Shown here: one piece after another, positions 36,142 through 45,208 of the stretch | Numbering within the stretch: position 1 is the stretch's first letter | Layout of the letters: every line of letters begins with the position of its first letter | Source of the DNA: RYN-133 sp963708645 | Lineage (GTDB): Bacteria; Actinomycetota; Actinomycetes; Mycobacteriales; Jatrophihabitantaceae | NCBI GenBank assembly: GCA_963708645.1 | Contig: CAVPTA010000002.1 | Location: forward strand, 307,130 to 371,129 | Direction: 5' to 3' | DNA: 64,000 bases | Made by a program: the position numbers and the translations under genes | The notes under the pieces: generated by a model | What the model saw: the letters and a program-made list of their open reading frames with translations, nothing else | The model's database searches: none | What the model was told of the DNA's origin: nothing

Positions 36142-37770
36142 CTAGCTCAGCACTGACGCGCGCTCCAGAATCGTCGCGGTGTCGAGGCCGGTCGGCAGCG
36201 TGCCGTACGCAACGCCCCAATCGCCGCCGAGTCGCGACGCAACGAACGCATCGGCAACTGCGGGGTTGCCGTGCTGCAGCAACAGCGAACCCTGCAACAG
36301 CATCGCCATGCGCTCGACGATGTGCCGGGCCCGGTACTCGAGGTCCGCGGAGTCACTGAACTGCTTGCGCAGCAAGGCCAACGCGTCGTCGTAGCGCGCA
36401 TCGGTGCCGGCAGCGAGATCGAGTTCACCGAAGAACGCCTCGATGGCCTCAGGTTCGCGCACCATCGCCCGCAACGTGTCGAGTGCGGCGACGTTGCCGG
36501 AGCCCTCCCAGATCGAGACGAGCGGCGCCTCCCGGTAGAGCCGTGGCAAGCCCGAGTCCTCGATGTACCCGTTGCCGCCGAGGCATTCGAGCGACTCGGC
36601 CGCGTGAGTCGACCACCGCTTGCACAACCAGTACTTCGTCACGGCAAGCCCGACCCGCCGGAACGCCGTCTCGGCGGCGTCACCACGCACCGAGCGATCG
36701 ACTGCACCGGCCAGCCGCATCACCACGGTCGTTGCGGCCTCCGAGTCGACCGCGAGGTCGGCGAGGACGTTGGTCATGGCGGGTTGGTCGAGGAGGCGTT
36801 TGCCGAACACGGATCGATGCGTCGCGTGGTGCACGGCGTGTGCCGTGCCGATGCGCATGCCGCCGGCCGCCATCAGCGCGCAGTCGAGCCGGGTCATGTT
36901 GACCATCTCGATGATCGTGCGCACACCACGACCCTCGTCACCGACGAGCCACCCCACGGCGTCTTCGTATTCGATCTCGCTCGAGGCGTTCGACTTGTTG
37001 CCGAGTTTGTCCTTGAGCCGCTGGAGATGGAACGCATTGCGCGTTCCGTCCGGAAGCACGCGCGGGACCAGGAAGCACGACAGGCCGCCCGGAGCCTGCG
37101 CAAGCGTCAGGAACAGGTCCGACATCGGCGCCGAGGTGAACCACTTGTGCCCGGTGAGCCGATAGCTGCCATCCGCACCCGGTACGGCGGTCGTCGTGTT
37201 CGCCCGGACGTCGGAGCCACCCTGCTTTTCGGTCATCGACATGCCGGCGATCAGACCCAGCTTCGTCAACGGCGGACGCAGACCGTGGTCGTAGGTCGTG
37301 CTGGTCAGTAGCGCTTCGTAGTCGGCTGAGAGTGCCGGCGTTGTGCGCAATGCAGGCACGACGGCATAGGTCATCGAGATCGGGCACAGGTGCCCGGCGT
37401 CCGACACCCCCCACGCCATCAACTTCGCTGCGCGTGCCACGTGCTCGCCGGCACGCTCGGACGCCCACGGCGATCCGTGCAGGCCGTGCTCAACGGCAAT
37501 GCGCATCAGCTCGTGGTACTGCGGCAGGTAGTCGACCTCGTCGATGCGATGTCCGTAGCGGTCATGCGTGCGCAAGACGGGCGGATGCTCGTTGGCGAGC
37601 CGTCCCCACTCTTGCGCGGTCTCGCTGTTCGCGAGCATCCCGAGGTCGCGCACCTCGGGCTCGGCCCAACCCGCGCCCTCACGATGCAATCCTTCGAGCA
37701 GCGCTGGGAACGTGCTGATGTCCGCCGTCAGCGGCGGAACCTGGTTGGTCACGTCATGCGTGGACGGCAT
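36142..37770 (-). CDS. Acyl-CoA dehydrogenase, AidB-like
   Basis: A 542-residue flavoprotein of the acyl-CoA dehydrogenase superfamily. Its length and the motifs 'MTEKQGGSDVRANTT', 'LTGHKWFTSAPMSDL' and 'ECLGGNGYIEDSGLPRLYRE' place it in the AidB-like branch (alkylation-response protein and related isovaleryl-CoA dehydrogenase-like enzymes). The glutamate base used by true dehydrogenases cannot be assigned by eye. It follows tetR on the same strand, overlapping it by 17 bases, so it is probably controlled by the palindrome at 38365-38393. Confidence 0.85.
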   Translation of the reverse strand: MPSTHDVTNQVPPLTADISTFPALLEGLHREGAGWAEPEVRDLGMLANSETAQEWGRLANEHPPVLRTHDRYGHRIDEVDYLPQYHELMRIAVEHGLHGSPWASERAGEHVARAAKLMAWGVSDAGHLCPISMTYAVVPALRTTPALSADYEALLTSTTYDHGLRPPLTKLGLIAGMSMTEKQGGSDVRANTTTAVPGADGSYRLTGHKWFTSAPMSDLFLTLAQAPGGLSCFLVPRVLPDGTRNAFHLQRLKDKLGNKSNASSEIEYEDAVGWLVGDEGRGVRTIIEMVNMTRLDCALMAAGGMRIGTAHAVHHATHRSVFGKRLLDQPAMTNVLADLAVDSEAATTVVMRLAGAVDRSVRGDAAETAFRRVGLAVTKYWLCKRWSTHAAESLECLGGNGYIEDSGLPRLYREAPLVSIWEGSGNVAALDTLRAMVREPEAIEAFFGELDLAAGTDARYDDALALLRKQFSDSADLEYRARHIVERMAMLLQGSLLLQHGNPAVADAFVASRLGGDWGVAYGTLPTGLDTATILERASVLS

Positions 37771-38363
37771 CGCGGACTCCGATCGAACGAAGAGAGAAAC
37801 TGACGAGCTCGGGGATGACGGCGGGATCGGGATCGCCGCTGAGCGGTCCCACTAGTGCCTCACCGATGGCGCCGACGAGTGCGGCTGCCACGACCTGCGG
37901 ATCCTGCGCGGGCAACTCGTGCGCAGCGACGCCGGTCTCGATCGCGGCGGCGGCGATGTCGCGGAACGCAACCCGGAACTCCAGCCGCAATTCGTCGACT
38001 CGCGCGTCGACAGGTTCGACGAGCAGCGCGTAGGCCAGGCGCGGTGACTTCAGCGCGCGCAGGGCGAAGGTCTCGACGAGCGCGGTGATGCGGCTCGCCG
38101 TCCCGCCCGCCGGACGCACCGCCGACTCCACCGCGGCGACCTCGCGCCCGCACACCGCGCGGAACACCTCGGCGACCAGTTCCGCCTTTCCGTCGACATG
38201 GTTGTAGACGGTCCCGGGCGACACTCCGGCACGTCGCGCGACCGCGGCGATCGAGCAGCCCGCATAGCCGTGCTGCGGCGAGCTGGTGGGTCGCAGCTGC
38301 CACGATCCGGGCGCGCTGGGCGGCCAGCCGGGCCGCCACGCCTGCAGTGCGCCGGTATGCCAT
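37754..38363 (-). pseudogene. TetR-family regulator, frameshifted
   Basis: A TetR-type repressor. From ATG 38363 the frame reads 'MAYRRTAGVAARLAAQRARI' as helix 1, then breaks near 38275. The adjacent frame resumes with 'GYAGCSIAAVARRAGVSPGT' and 'VYNHVDGKAELVAEVF', the normal helix-turn-helix, and continues as an ordinary ligand domain to 37754. One extra base in GCAGCACGGC explains the shift. The start codon lies next to a perfect inverted repeat, so it probably represses itself, the AidB-like gene and the divergent P450 gene. Confidence 0.85.
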
Positions 38364-38364
38364 T

Positions 38365-38393
38365 GAAGAATTGAATCGCGAATTCAATTCTTC
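38365..38393. promoter_or_regulatory. TetR operator: perfect 12-bp inverted repeat
   Basis: GAAGAATTGAAT (38365-38376) and ATTCAATTCTTC (38382-38393) are exact complements with a 5-base spacer. The sequence is much AT-richer than its surroundings and lies between the start of tetR and the divergent P450 gene. This is the classic position and size for a TetR dimer site controlling both directions. Confidence 0.85.
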
Positions 38394-38428
38394 GGCAAGG
38401 CCGTCCGACAGGGCTATGGTCGGTTGAC

Positions 38429-39748
38429 ATGACAGTCGAGGATGTCAAGACACTGCGCGAGGTGCCCGGCGACAAAGGGCTGCCGATCGTCGGCTACACC
38501 TTCGACGTACTGTCCGGGAAGCTGTACAACTCGCGCGAGCGCTACGACAAGTACGGGCCCGTCTCGTGGCTGCGCGCCTTCGGCCGCAAGAACGTCACGT
38601 TCACCGGCCCCGAGGCCACGTCGATCGTCTTGCAGAACCGCGATCACGCCTTTGCAAGCGGTCCGGGCTGGGGCTTTCTGATCGGCAAGTTCTTCAACCG
38701 CGGGCTGATGCTGCTCGACTTCGACGAGCACCACCGGCACCGCCGGATCATGCAACAGGCGTTCACGTCCGAACATCTCGCCGGCTACCTCGACCCGATG
38801 AACACGACACTGGCCGACGGATTCGCCCGCTGGCGCAACGATCGCGAATTCCGGTTCTACCCCGCGATCAAGCAGCTCTCGCTCGACGTGGCGACGCGGA
38901 CGTTCATGGGCGCCGATCTCGGACCCGAGGCCGATGCCCTCAACACCGCCTTCGTCGACTGCGTGCGCGCGGGTACCGCCGTCTTCCGGTTCCCCGTCCC
39001 CGGTCTGCGTTGGTCACGCGGGCTGAAGGGACGTCGATACCTCGAGCAATTCCTGTGTCCGCAGATCGCGGCGAAGCGGGCCGGCGACGGTGCCGACCTG
39101 TTCAGCGCGCTGGTGCACGCACGCGACGAGACCGGCGCATCGTTCAGCGACGACGACATCGTGAACCACATGATCTTCCTGCTCATGGCCGCGCACGACA
39201 CGACCACGATCACGATGACGACGATGGCGTACTACCTCGCCAAGCACCCCGACTGGCAACAGAAGTGCCGCGCGGAATCGCTTGCTGTCGGCACGCCGAC
39301 TCTCGCGTACAAGGACCTCGACCGTCTCGAAACCCTCGACCGAGTGATGCGCGAATGCATGCGACTGGTCACCGCCGTGCCGGGACTCGCCCGCAAGACG
39401 GTGAAGGAGACGGAGGTGCTCGGCTACCGCATCCCCGCCGACACCTATGTCTCGGTCAGCGTGCACAACACCCATCACCTGGCCGAGTACTGGCCCGACC
39501 CGGAGCGCTTCGACCCGGACCGGTTCGGGCCTGACGGCACCGTCCATCGCAATGCCTGGATCCCGTTCGGCAATGGCGTGCACAAGTGCATCGGTCTGCA
39601 TTTCGGCGGGATGGAGGTCAAGGCAGCGATGCATCAACTGCTGCTCGGTTACCGCTGGAGTGTCCCGAACGGCTATGAGATGCCGATCGATTGGAGCTCC
39701 CTGCCACGCCCCAAGGACGGCCTGCCCGTCCGTCTCGACGCGCTCTGA
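38429..39748 (+). CDS. Cytochrome P450
   Basis: A 439-residue soluble P450. The I-helix oxygen-activation motif is 'MAAHDTTTITM', the K-helix ExxR is 'RECMRLV', the region 'DPERFDPDRFGPDG' precedes the heme loop, and the heme-ligand Cys is in 'FGNGVHKCIGLHFGG'. It needs ferredoxin and reductase encoded elsewhere. The substrate is unknown; the acyl-CoA synthetase downstream and AidB-like gene upstream suggest fatty-acid, terpenoid or sterol-type oxidation. A TATGGT sequence 8 bases before the ATG may be the -10 box. Confidence 0.93.
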   Translation: MTVEDVKTLREVPGDKGLPIVGYTFDVLSGKLYNSRERYDKYGPVSWLRAFGRKNVTFTGPEATSIVLQNRDHAFASGPGWGFLIGKFFNRGLMLLDFDEHHRHRRIMQQAFTSEHLAGYLDPMNTTLADGFARWRNDREFRFYPAIKQLSLDVATRTFMGADLGPEADALNTAFVDCVRAGTAVFRFPVPGLRWSRGLKGRRYLEQFLCPQIAAKRAGDGADLFSALVHARDETGASFSDDDIVNHMIFLLMAAHDTTTITMTTMAYYLAKHPDWQQKCRAESLAVGTPTLAYKDLDRLETLDRVMRECMRLVTAVPGLARKTVKETEVLGYRIPADTYVSVSVHNTHHLAEYWPDPERFDPDRFGPDGTVHRNAWIPFGNGVHKCIGLHFGGMEVKAAMHQLLLGYRWSVPNGYEMPIDWSSLPRPKDGLPVRLDAL

Positions 39749-39816
39749 ACGCTCGGTTCTGGCACAGTGCTTCGCGGGTAGGACACCTGACGGAGTGCTG
39801 AAACGAGGAGTGGCGA

Positions 39817-41454
39817 GTGGTCAAGGTCGATCTCGACATGGCATGGCAGCAGTTCCGCCGGCTGCCGACGACAGCGCGAGAGGCCGGTGTACTGCTGCGC
39901 AGTGGGATCGCGCCCGTCACCAAGCCGCAGGACATGGCTTACGCACTCCTGGCAATGCGGTCGTGGGGCATGGTCGCCGGCGCGATCAAGATCGCCGCGC
40001 ATCGCGACCCCGACTTCCCCGGTCTGGTCGACGAGATCGGTGAGCTCACTTTCCGCGAGCTCGATCAGCGCTCCAACGCATTGGCTCGTGCGTGGCAGGA
40101 CGAAGGATTGTCCGACAAATCGGTGATCGCGGTGCTCTGCCGCGACCACCGCGGTCTGATCGAGACGATGTTCGCCGCCGGCAAGCTCGGCGCGAAGTTG
40201 CTGCTAATGAACACCGGCTTCGCGAAGCCGCAGTTCGCTGAAGTCGTCGAGCGCGAGGGCGCCGACACGCTCGTCTACGACGTCGAGTTCAGCGACATCC
40301 TCGGCGACGTCCCCGACGACGTCCCGCGCTACCTGGCCTGGACCGACGGCGACGACAACGACCACACCACGCTCGAAGACCTCATCAAGAGCTCTTCGAC
40401 CGACGACCTTTCGCGACCGAAGACGGTCGGCGGTCTCGTCCTGCTGACCAGTGGCACGACGGGCACGCCGAAGGGCGCGTCGCGGCAGGTCAGTTCGCCG
40501 TTCGCCGCAGCTCAATTCCTCGATCGCGTTCCGCTCGGTATCAACGAGCGCACCTTCTTCGGCGCGCCGCTGTTCCATGGCACGGGCCTGTCGCAGTTCC
40601 TGCTGACGCTCGCGCTGGGGTCGACGACCGTCACCCGCCGCAAGTACGACCCGCGCAAGACGCTCGAGATGATGGCCGAATACAAGTGCGAGACGCTCGT
40701 GCTCGTCCCGACCATGTTGCAGCGCATGCTCGAGATGGACGACGAAGAGATCAAGAAGTACGACCTCAGCGCGCTGAAGATCATTTTTCTTGCAGGCTCG
40801 GCGCTCGCCCCTGAGGTCGGCAACCACGCGATGGAACTGTTCGGCGATGTCGTCTACAACCTCTACGGCTCGACCGAGGTCGCTGTCGCCAGCGTGGCCA
40901 CGCCGGCCGACTGGAAGAAAGCGCCCGGCACAGTGGGCAAGGTTCCGGTCGGCTGCAAGGTGCACATCTACGACGAGGACGGCAAGCGCATCACCGAGCC
41001 GGACGTCACGGGCCGCATCTTCGTCGGCAGCGGACTGAAGTTCGAGGGCTACACCGGCGGCGGGTCCAAGGACGAGATCGACGGGCTGCTGTCGTCGGGC
41101 GATGTCGGCCACTTCGACAAGGACGGCCTGCTCTTCATCGACGGCCGCGACGACGACATGATCGTCTCCGGCGGCGAGAACGTCTTCCCCGCCGAGGTCG
41201 AGAACCTGCTCATCGAACACAGAGCAATCGCCGACGCGGCAGTCGTGGGCGTGAAGGACGAGGACTTCGGGCAGCGTCTCAAGGCCTACGTTGTGCTCAA
41301 GGACGGCCAGTCGCTGTCCGAGGACGAGGTCAAGGCACACGTGAAATCAGAACTCGCCCGCCACAAGGTCCCGCGCGAGGTCGAATTCGTCGACGAGCTG
41401 CCGCGCAACGCCACCGGAAAGCTGCTGCGCAAGGAACTAACCTCTGACGAGTGA
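39817..41454 (+). CDS. FadD-type acyl-CoA synthetase
   Basis: A 545-residue AMP-forming acyl-CoA ligase. The P-loop-like motif is 'LLTSGTTGTPKGASRQV', the adenine-binding motif is 'YGSTEVAV', and the hinge is 'DGRDDDMIVSGGENVFPAEVE', with the catalytic lysine in 'PRNATGKLLRKEL'. It activates a carboxylic acid to its CoA thioester. The GTG start has GAGGAG upstream at 39805-39810. It lies 68 bases after the P450 gene and overlaps the DUF885 gene (GTGA), so a P450-ligase-DUF885 operon is likely. Confidence 0.92.
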   Translation: MVKVDLDMAWQQFRRLPTTAREAGVLLRSGIAPVTKPQDMAYALLAMRSWGMVAGAIKIAAHRDPDFPGLVDEIGELTFRELDQRSNALARAWQDEGLSDKSVIAVLCRDHRGLIETMFAAGKLGAKLLLMNTGFAKPQFAEVVEREGADTLVYDVEFSDILGDVPDDVPRYLAWTDGDDNDHTTLEDLIKSSSTDDLSRPKTVGGLVLLTSGTTGTPKGASRQVSSPFAAAQFLDRVPLGINERTFFGAPLFHGTGLSQFLLTLALGSTTVTRRKYDPRKTLEMMAEYKCETLVLVPTMLQRMLEMDDEEIKKYDLSALKIIFLAGSALAPEVGNHAMELFGDVVYNLYGSTEVAVASVATPADWKKAPGTVGKVPVGCKVHIYDEDGKRITEPDVTGRIFVGSGLKFEGYTGGGSKDEIDGLLSSGDVGHFDKDGLLFIDGRDDDMIVSGGENVFPAEVENLLIEHRAIADAAVVGVKDEDFGQRLKAYVVLKDGQSLSEDEVKAHVKSELARHKVPREVEFVDELPRNATGKLLRKELTSDE

Positions 41455-43106
41455 CCCCCACCCCCGACTCCGCGCAGTCGGCCTTTGCCACATTCGCGTC
41501 GACGGTTCTCGACAGCTGGCTCGACACGCACCCGGACGCCGCGACGTTCCTCGGTGACCACTCGCGCGATCACGCCCTGCCCGATCCGTCGCCCGCCGCG
41601 GCTGCCGCTCGCAGCGAGGAGCTGGCTCGACAGCTCACCGACCTCGATGCATTGGCGATCGACGACGCCGATGAGCAGATCGACCGCGAGGTGCTGCGGA
41701 CGGCACTGCGCTGGGACCTGCTCGACCTCGAGCAGCTGCGCGAGGGTGACTGGAACGCGATGGAGCACAACCCCGGCGGCGCGCTGCACGCACTCGCCTC
41801 GCGCCCGTTCGCGCCCGCGGCCGAGCGACTCGAGGCCGCCAGGTCGCGATTGGCCGCCGTCCCGGCGTTCTTCGGGGCGGCCCGCGAGCGCCTGCACGAG
41901 CTGTCCCGCATCCACACCGAAACGGCCATCGCGCAGCTGTCCGGCACGACACATCTGATCGAGGATGCGCTCCCCGCCCTGGCCGAGGAAGCGGGCGGCA
42001 CACTAGGCCCGGAGGCCGAGGCCGCGCGTACCGCTGTCGAGGAACACCGCGGCTGGCTACGCGAGCAGCTTGCAACCGCTCGTCGCAACCCGCGAATCGG
42101 ACGTGACCTGTTCAGCAGCAAGCTCGCGCTGGCTCTCGACACCGAGTTCGACCCGGATGCGCTGCTCGCCCGCGCCGAGGACGACTTCGAGCGGATCAGC
42201 GGCGAGATCGCCGCCGAAGCCGGCCGGTTCGCCGGCATCGGCGACCCTGACGCATCGACAGTCCGATCGGTCATGGACGAGCTCGCCGGCGACACGGCGA
42301 CCGACGACACGATCCTCGACGTGTGTCGTGCTGCCATGGCCGACGCCACGGAGTTCGTGCGCCGCAACGACCTGGTGACGGTCTACGACGACCAGGTCGA
42401 CGTGATCGAGATGCCCGAGATCGACCGCGGCGTGGCCGGTGCCTACTGCAACCCGTCCGGCCCGCTCGAGAAGTCACCGTTACCGACGCAGTTCGCGGTC
42501 TCACCGACCCCTGAAGGTTGGAGTGCGGAACGCATCGCCTCGTACTTTCGCGAATACAACCTGCACATGCTGCACGACCTGACGTTGCACGAGGCAATGC
42601 CCGGCCACGCGTTGCAGCTCATGCACTCGAACCGGCACCGCGCCACCACCCCGATCCGCGCGGTGTTCTACAGCGGCTCGTTCGTCGAAGGCTGGGCCGT
42701 CTATGCCGAAGAACTGATGGCAACCCGCGGCTACCGCGGCGACGAGTCGGTGCGCGCAGCGAGCGCGCTGCGCATGCAGCAGTTGAAGATGCAGTTGCGC
42801 ACGACGCTCAACACGATCCTCGACATCCGCTTCCACTGCCGCGATCTCGATGAGACGCAAGCGCGACGGCTGATGACCGAACGCGGCTACCAGGAAGACG
42901 GCGAGGCGGTCGAGAAGTGGCAGCGCGTCCAGCTGACCTCGACGCAGCTGTGCACCTACTACGTCGGCTACTGCGAGGTGCGCGACCTCGTCCGCGACCT
43001 GCGGCAACAACAGCCGGCGCTGGGTGATCGCGAACTGCACGACATGGTGCTGGCCCACGGCTCACCTCCGGTGCGGCACCTGCGCACCCTGCTGCTCGCC
43101 GCGTAG
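41451..43106 (+). CDS. DUF885-family putative metallopeptidase
   Basis: A 551-residue protein of the DUF885 family. The zinc-site-like motif HExxPGH is present as 'LHEAMPGHALQLMHSNRHR', with a downstream acidic motif near 'SFVEGWAVYAEELM'. These proteins are predicted zinc carboxy- or dipeptidases, but few have been tested. There is no signal peptide. The start overlaps the stop of the acyl-CoA synthetase gene by 4 bases, which is odd for a peptidase and may be simple operon packing. Confidence 0.88.
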   Translation: MTPTPDSAQSAFATFASTVLDSWLDTHPDAATFLGDHSRDHALPDPSPAAAAARSEELARQLTDLDALAIDDADEQIDREVLRTALRWDLLDLEQLREGDWNAMEHNPGGALHALASRPFAPAAERLEAARSRLAAVPAFFGAARERLHELSRIHTETAIAQLSGTTHLIEDALPALAEEAGGTLGPEAEAARTAVEEHRGWLREQLATARRNPRIGRDLFSSKLALALDTEFDPDALLARAEDDFERISGEIAAEAGRFAGIGDPDASTVRSVMDELAGDTATDDTILDVCRAAMADATEFVRRNDLVTVYDDQVDVIEMPEIDRGVAGAYCNPSGPLEKSPLPTQFAVSPTPEGWSAERIASYFREYNLHMLHDLTLHEAMPGHALQLMHSNRHRATTPIRAVFYSGSFVEGWAVYAEELMATRGYRGDESVRAASALRMQQLKMQLRTTLNTILDIRFHCRDLDETQARRLMTERGYQEDGEAVEKWQRVQLTSTQLCTYYVGYCEVRDLVRDLRQQQPALGDRELHDMVLAHGSPPVRHLRTLLLAA

Positions 43107-43120
43107 GCACGCCTGCGCCG

Positions 43121-43860
43121 ATGGGATTCCTCGACGGCCCACGTCCGTATGCCTTCGCCCACCGAGGCTTTGCACCGGACGGCGACGAGAACTCGATGGC
43201 AGCCTTCCAGCGCGCTGTCGATCTCGGTTATCGCTATCTCGAGACGGACGTTCGCGCGACGGCCGACGGCGTGGCATTGGCCTTTCACGACGCGAGGCTC
43301 GATCGCGTCACCGACCAGCAGGGCGAGATCGAGAAGATGACATGGGCCCAGGTGCGCACGGCGCGCATCCGCGGCCGCGAGCCGATCCCGCTCCTTGCTG
43401 ATGTGCTCGGTACCTGGCCCGATGTTCGTATCAATCTCGACATGAAGTCCAGCCGTTCCTTGCGGCCGACGATCGATGTACTGCGCCGGACGGCATCGAT
43501 CGACCGCGTGTGCGTCGGCGCGTTCGCGACGCGCCGCATCCGCGCCGTCCGCGCCCAGCTCGGGCCCGGACTGTGCACGTCGTTCGGACCCGCAGCAGTG
43601 GTGTCGCTCCGCGCGACCGGCCGCGCGCTCCCCGGGGCGCCGCGTGCATCGAGGTTCCGGCCCGCGTCGGCCGGCTGGCCGTGACCGACAGGCGGTTCCT
43701 GGCCTCGGCACACCGCCTCGGCCTGCCGGTGATCACCTACACCGTCGACGTACCCACCCAGATGCACCGCCTGCTCGACCTCGGGGTGGACGGCCTGATG
43801 ACCGACCGTGCCGACCTGTTGCGCGAGGTGCTCATCCAACGGGGGCAATGGGGCCCATAA
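43121..43860 (+). pseudogene. Glycerophosphodiester phosphodiesterase, frameshifted
   Basis: A GDPD of about 245 residues when repaired. The catalytic start is 'AFAHRGFAPDGDENSMAAF' with the Glu/Asp pair in 'YLETDVRATADGVALAFHD', and the end is 'GLPVITYTVDVPTQMHRLL' and 'GVDGLMTDRADLL'. The frame breaks at about 43640 in CTCCCCGGGG: the first frame stops at 43684, and the other frame resumes as 'PRGAACIEVPARVGRLAVTD'. One missing C in the C-run restores it. It hydrolyses glycerophosphodiesters to glycerol-3-phosphate and an alcohol. It lies 14 bases after the DUF885 gene. Confidence 0.87.
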
Positions 43861-43869
43861 GCTCACGCC

Positions 43870-45207
43870 GTGAGTTCAGTCGCACCGGCCGATACCGCCG
43901 ACGACGCCCTCACGCGGCAACGGCGTGGCTGGTATCTCTACGGCTGGGCGAGCCAGACCTTCCCCACCCTGGTCACGACCGTGTTCATGTCGCGGTACCT
44001 GACTTCAGTCGCCGAGAACGCGGTCGGCAAGCACGGCCGGGTGCATCCCTTCGGCATCCCGGTCGCCCCGGGCAGCCTGTTCGCCTACACCGTCAGCGCC
44101 ACGACCATCGCGGTCGTCTTGCTGATGCCCCTCGTCGGCGCGATCGCCGACCGCACCGGACGCAAGCGCGACATCATGCTGGCCACCGGCTGGTTCGGCG
44201 CCCTTGCGTGCGTCGCGATGGTGTTCGTCGACGGCACGAACTGGCAACTCGGGGCGGCGCTCTACGCGTTGGCGTTCCTCGGCTACAGCTGCTCGATCGT
44301 CGTGAGCTATTCGCTGCTGGTCGACCTGTCGACCTCGGCCGATCGCGACAAGATTTCCTCGGTCGGCTGGGCGATCGCCTACCTCGGCGGCGGCACCCTG
44401 CTCGCTGTCTCTTTCTTGACAAGTCTCTTTGTCGATAAAACGACACTTGCTCGGACGTCGCTGTGCGCGTCCGGTATCTGGTGGCTCATCTGGTCGGTGC
44501 CGGTGTACCGCCGACTCCCCCGCGTGATCGGCCGCGGCGCCCATTCGCAGCCCGGCGCCCTGCTCAGTTCCGGGTTCCACCAGCTCGCTGTCACCATGCG
44601 CCATCTGCGCGGGTTCCCGCTGACGCTGGCGTTCCTGGTCGCGTTCCTGATCTACAACGACGGCATTCAAACCGTCACGACCGTGGCAGCCCAGTACGGC
44701 GACAAGCAGCTGCACCTGTCCGACACCGTCTTGCTGGTTGCCATCCTGATGGTCCAGTTCGTCGCGTTCGCAGGCGCGATCTGGCTGGGTCGGCTGGCCG
44801 AGCGGTTCGGCTCGAAACCGGTTGTGCTGGGGTCGCTGATCGTCTGGATGGCGTGCGTCGGCGTCGGCTACTTCCTTCAAGCCGGCGTGATCTGGCAGTT
44901 CTTCGCGCTCGCCATGGTCATCGCGCTGGTACTCGGTGGCAGCCAGGCGCTGTCGCGGTCGCTGTTCTCACGGATGATTCCTGTCGGGGTCGAGGCCGAG
45001 TACTTCTCCTTCTACGAGATCTCCGACTCCGGCACGAGCTGGCTCGGCCCACTCGTATTCGGGCTGACCTACCAGAACACCGGCTCCTACCGCGGCGCGC
45101 TGTTCTCGCTGGTCGTGTTCTTCGTGGTCGGCTTCGTGCTGCTGCTGCGGGTGCCCGCGCGTCGGGCCGTCGAAGCTGCCGGGAACGAGGCCCCGGCGAT
45201 CCTCTAG
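43870..45207 (+). CDS. MFS transporter, UMF1/Atg22-like
   Basis: A 445-residue membrane protein with about twelve helices. The N-terminal 'WYLYGWASQTFPTLVTTVFM' and 'DRTGRKRDIML' are typical of the UMF1 branch related to vacuolar effluxer Atg22. Prokaryotic members are uncharacterised and amino-acid export is only a guess. The GTG start lies 9 bases after the GDPD stop, so it probably ends the same operon. The gene is 1 base from the end of the convergent gamma-glutamyltransferase gene. Confidence 0.88.
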   Translation: MSSVAPADTADDALTRQRRGWYLYGWASQTFPTLVTTVFMSRYLTSVAENAVGKHGRVHPFGIPVAPGSLFAYTVSATTIAVVLLMPLVGAIADRTGRKRDIMLATGWFGALACVAMVFVDGTNWQLGAALYALAFLGYSCSIVVSYSLLVDLSTSADRDKISSVGWAIAYLGGGTLLAVSFLTSLFVDKTTLARTSLCASGIWWLIWSVPVYRRLPRVIGRGAHSQPGALLSSGFHQLAVTMRHLRGFPLTLAFLVAFLIYNDGIQTVTTVAAQYGDKQLHLSDTVLLVAILMVQFVAFAGAIWLGRLAERFGSKPVVLGSLIVWMACVGVGYFLQAGVIWQFFALAMVIALVLGGSQALSRSLFSRMIPVGVEAEYFSFYEISDSGTSWLGPLVFGLTYQNTGSYRGALFSLVVFFVVGFVLLLRVPARRAVEAAGNEAPAIL

Positions 45208-45208
45208 G

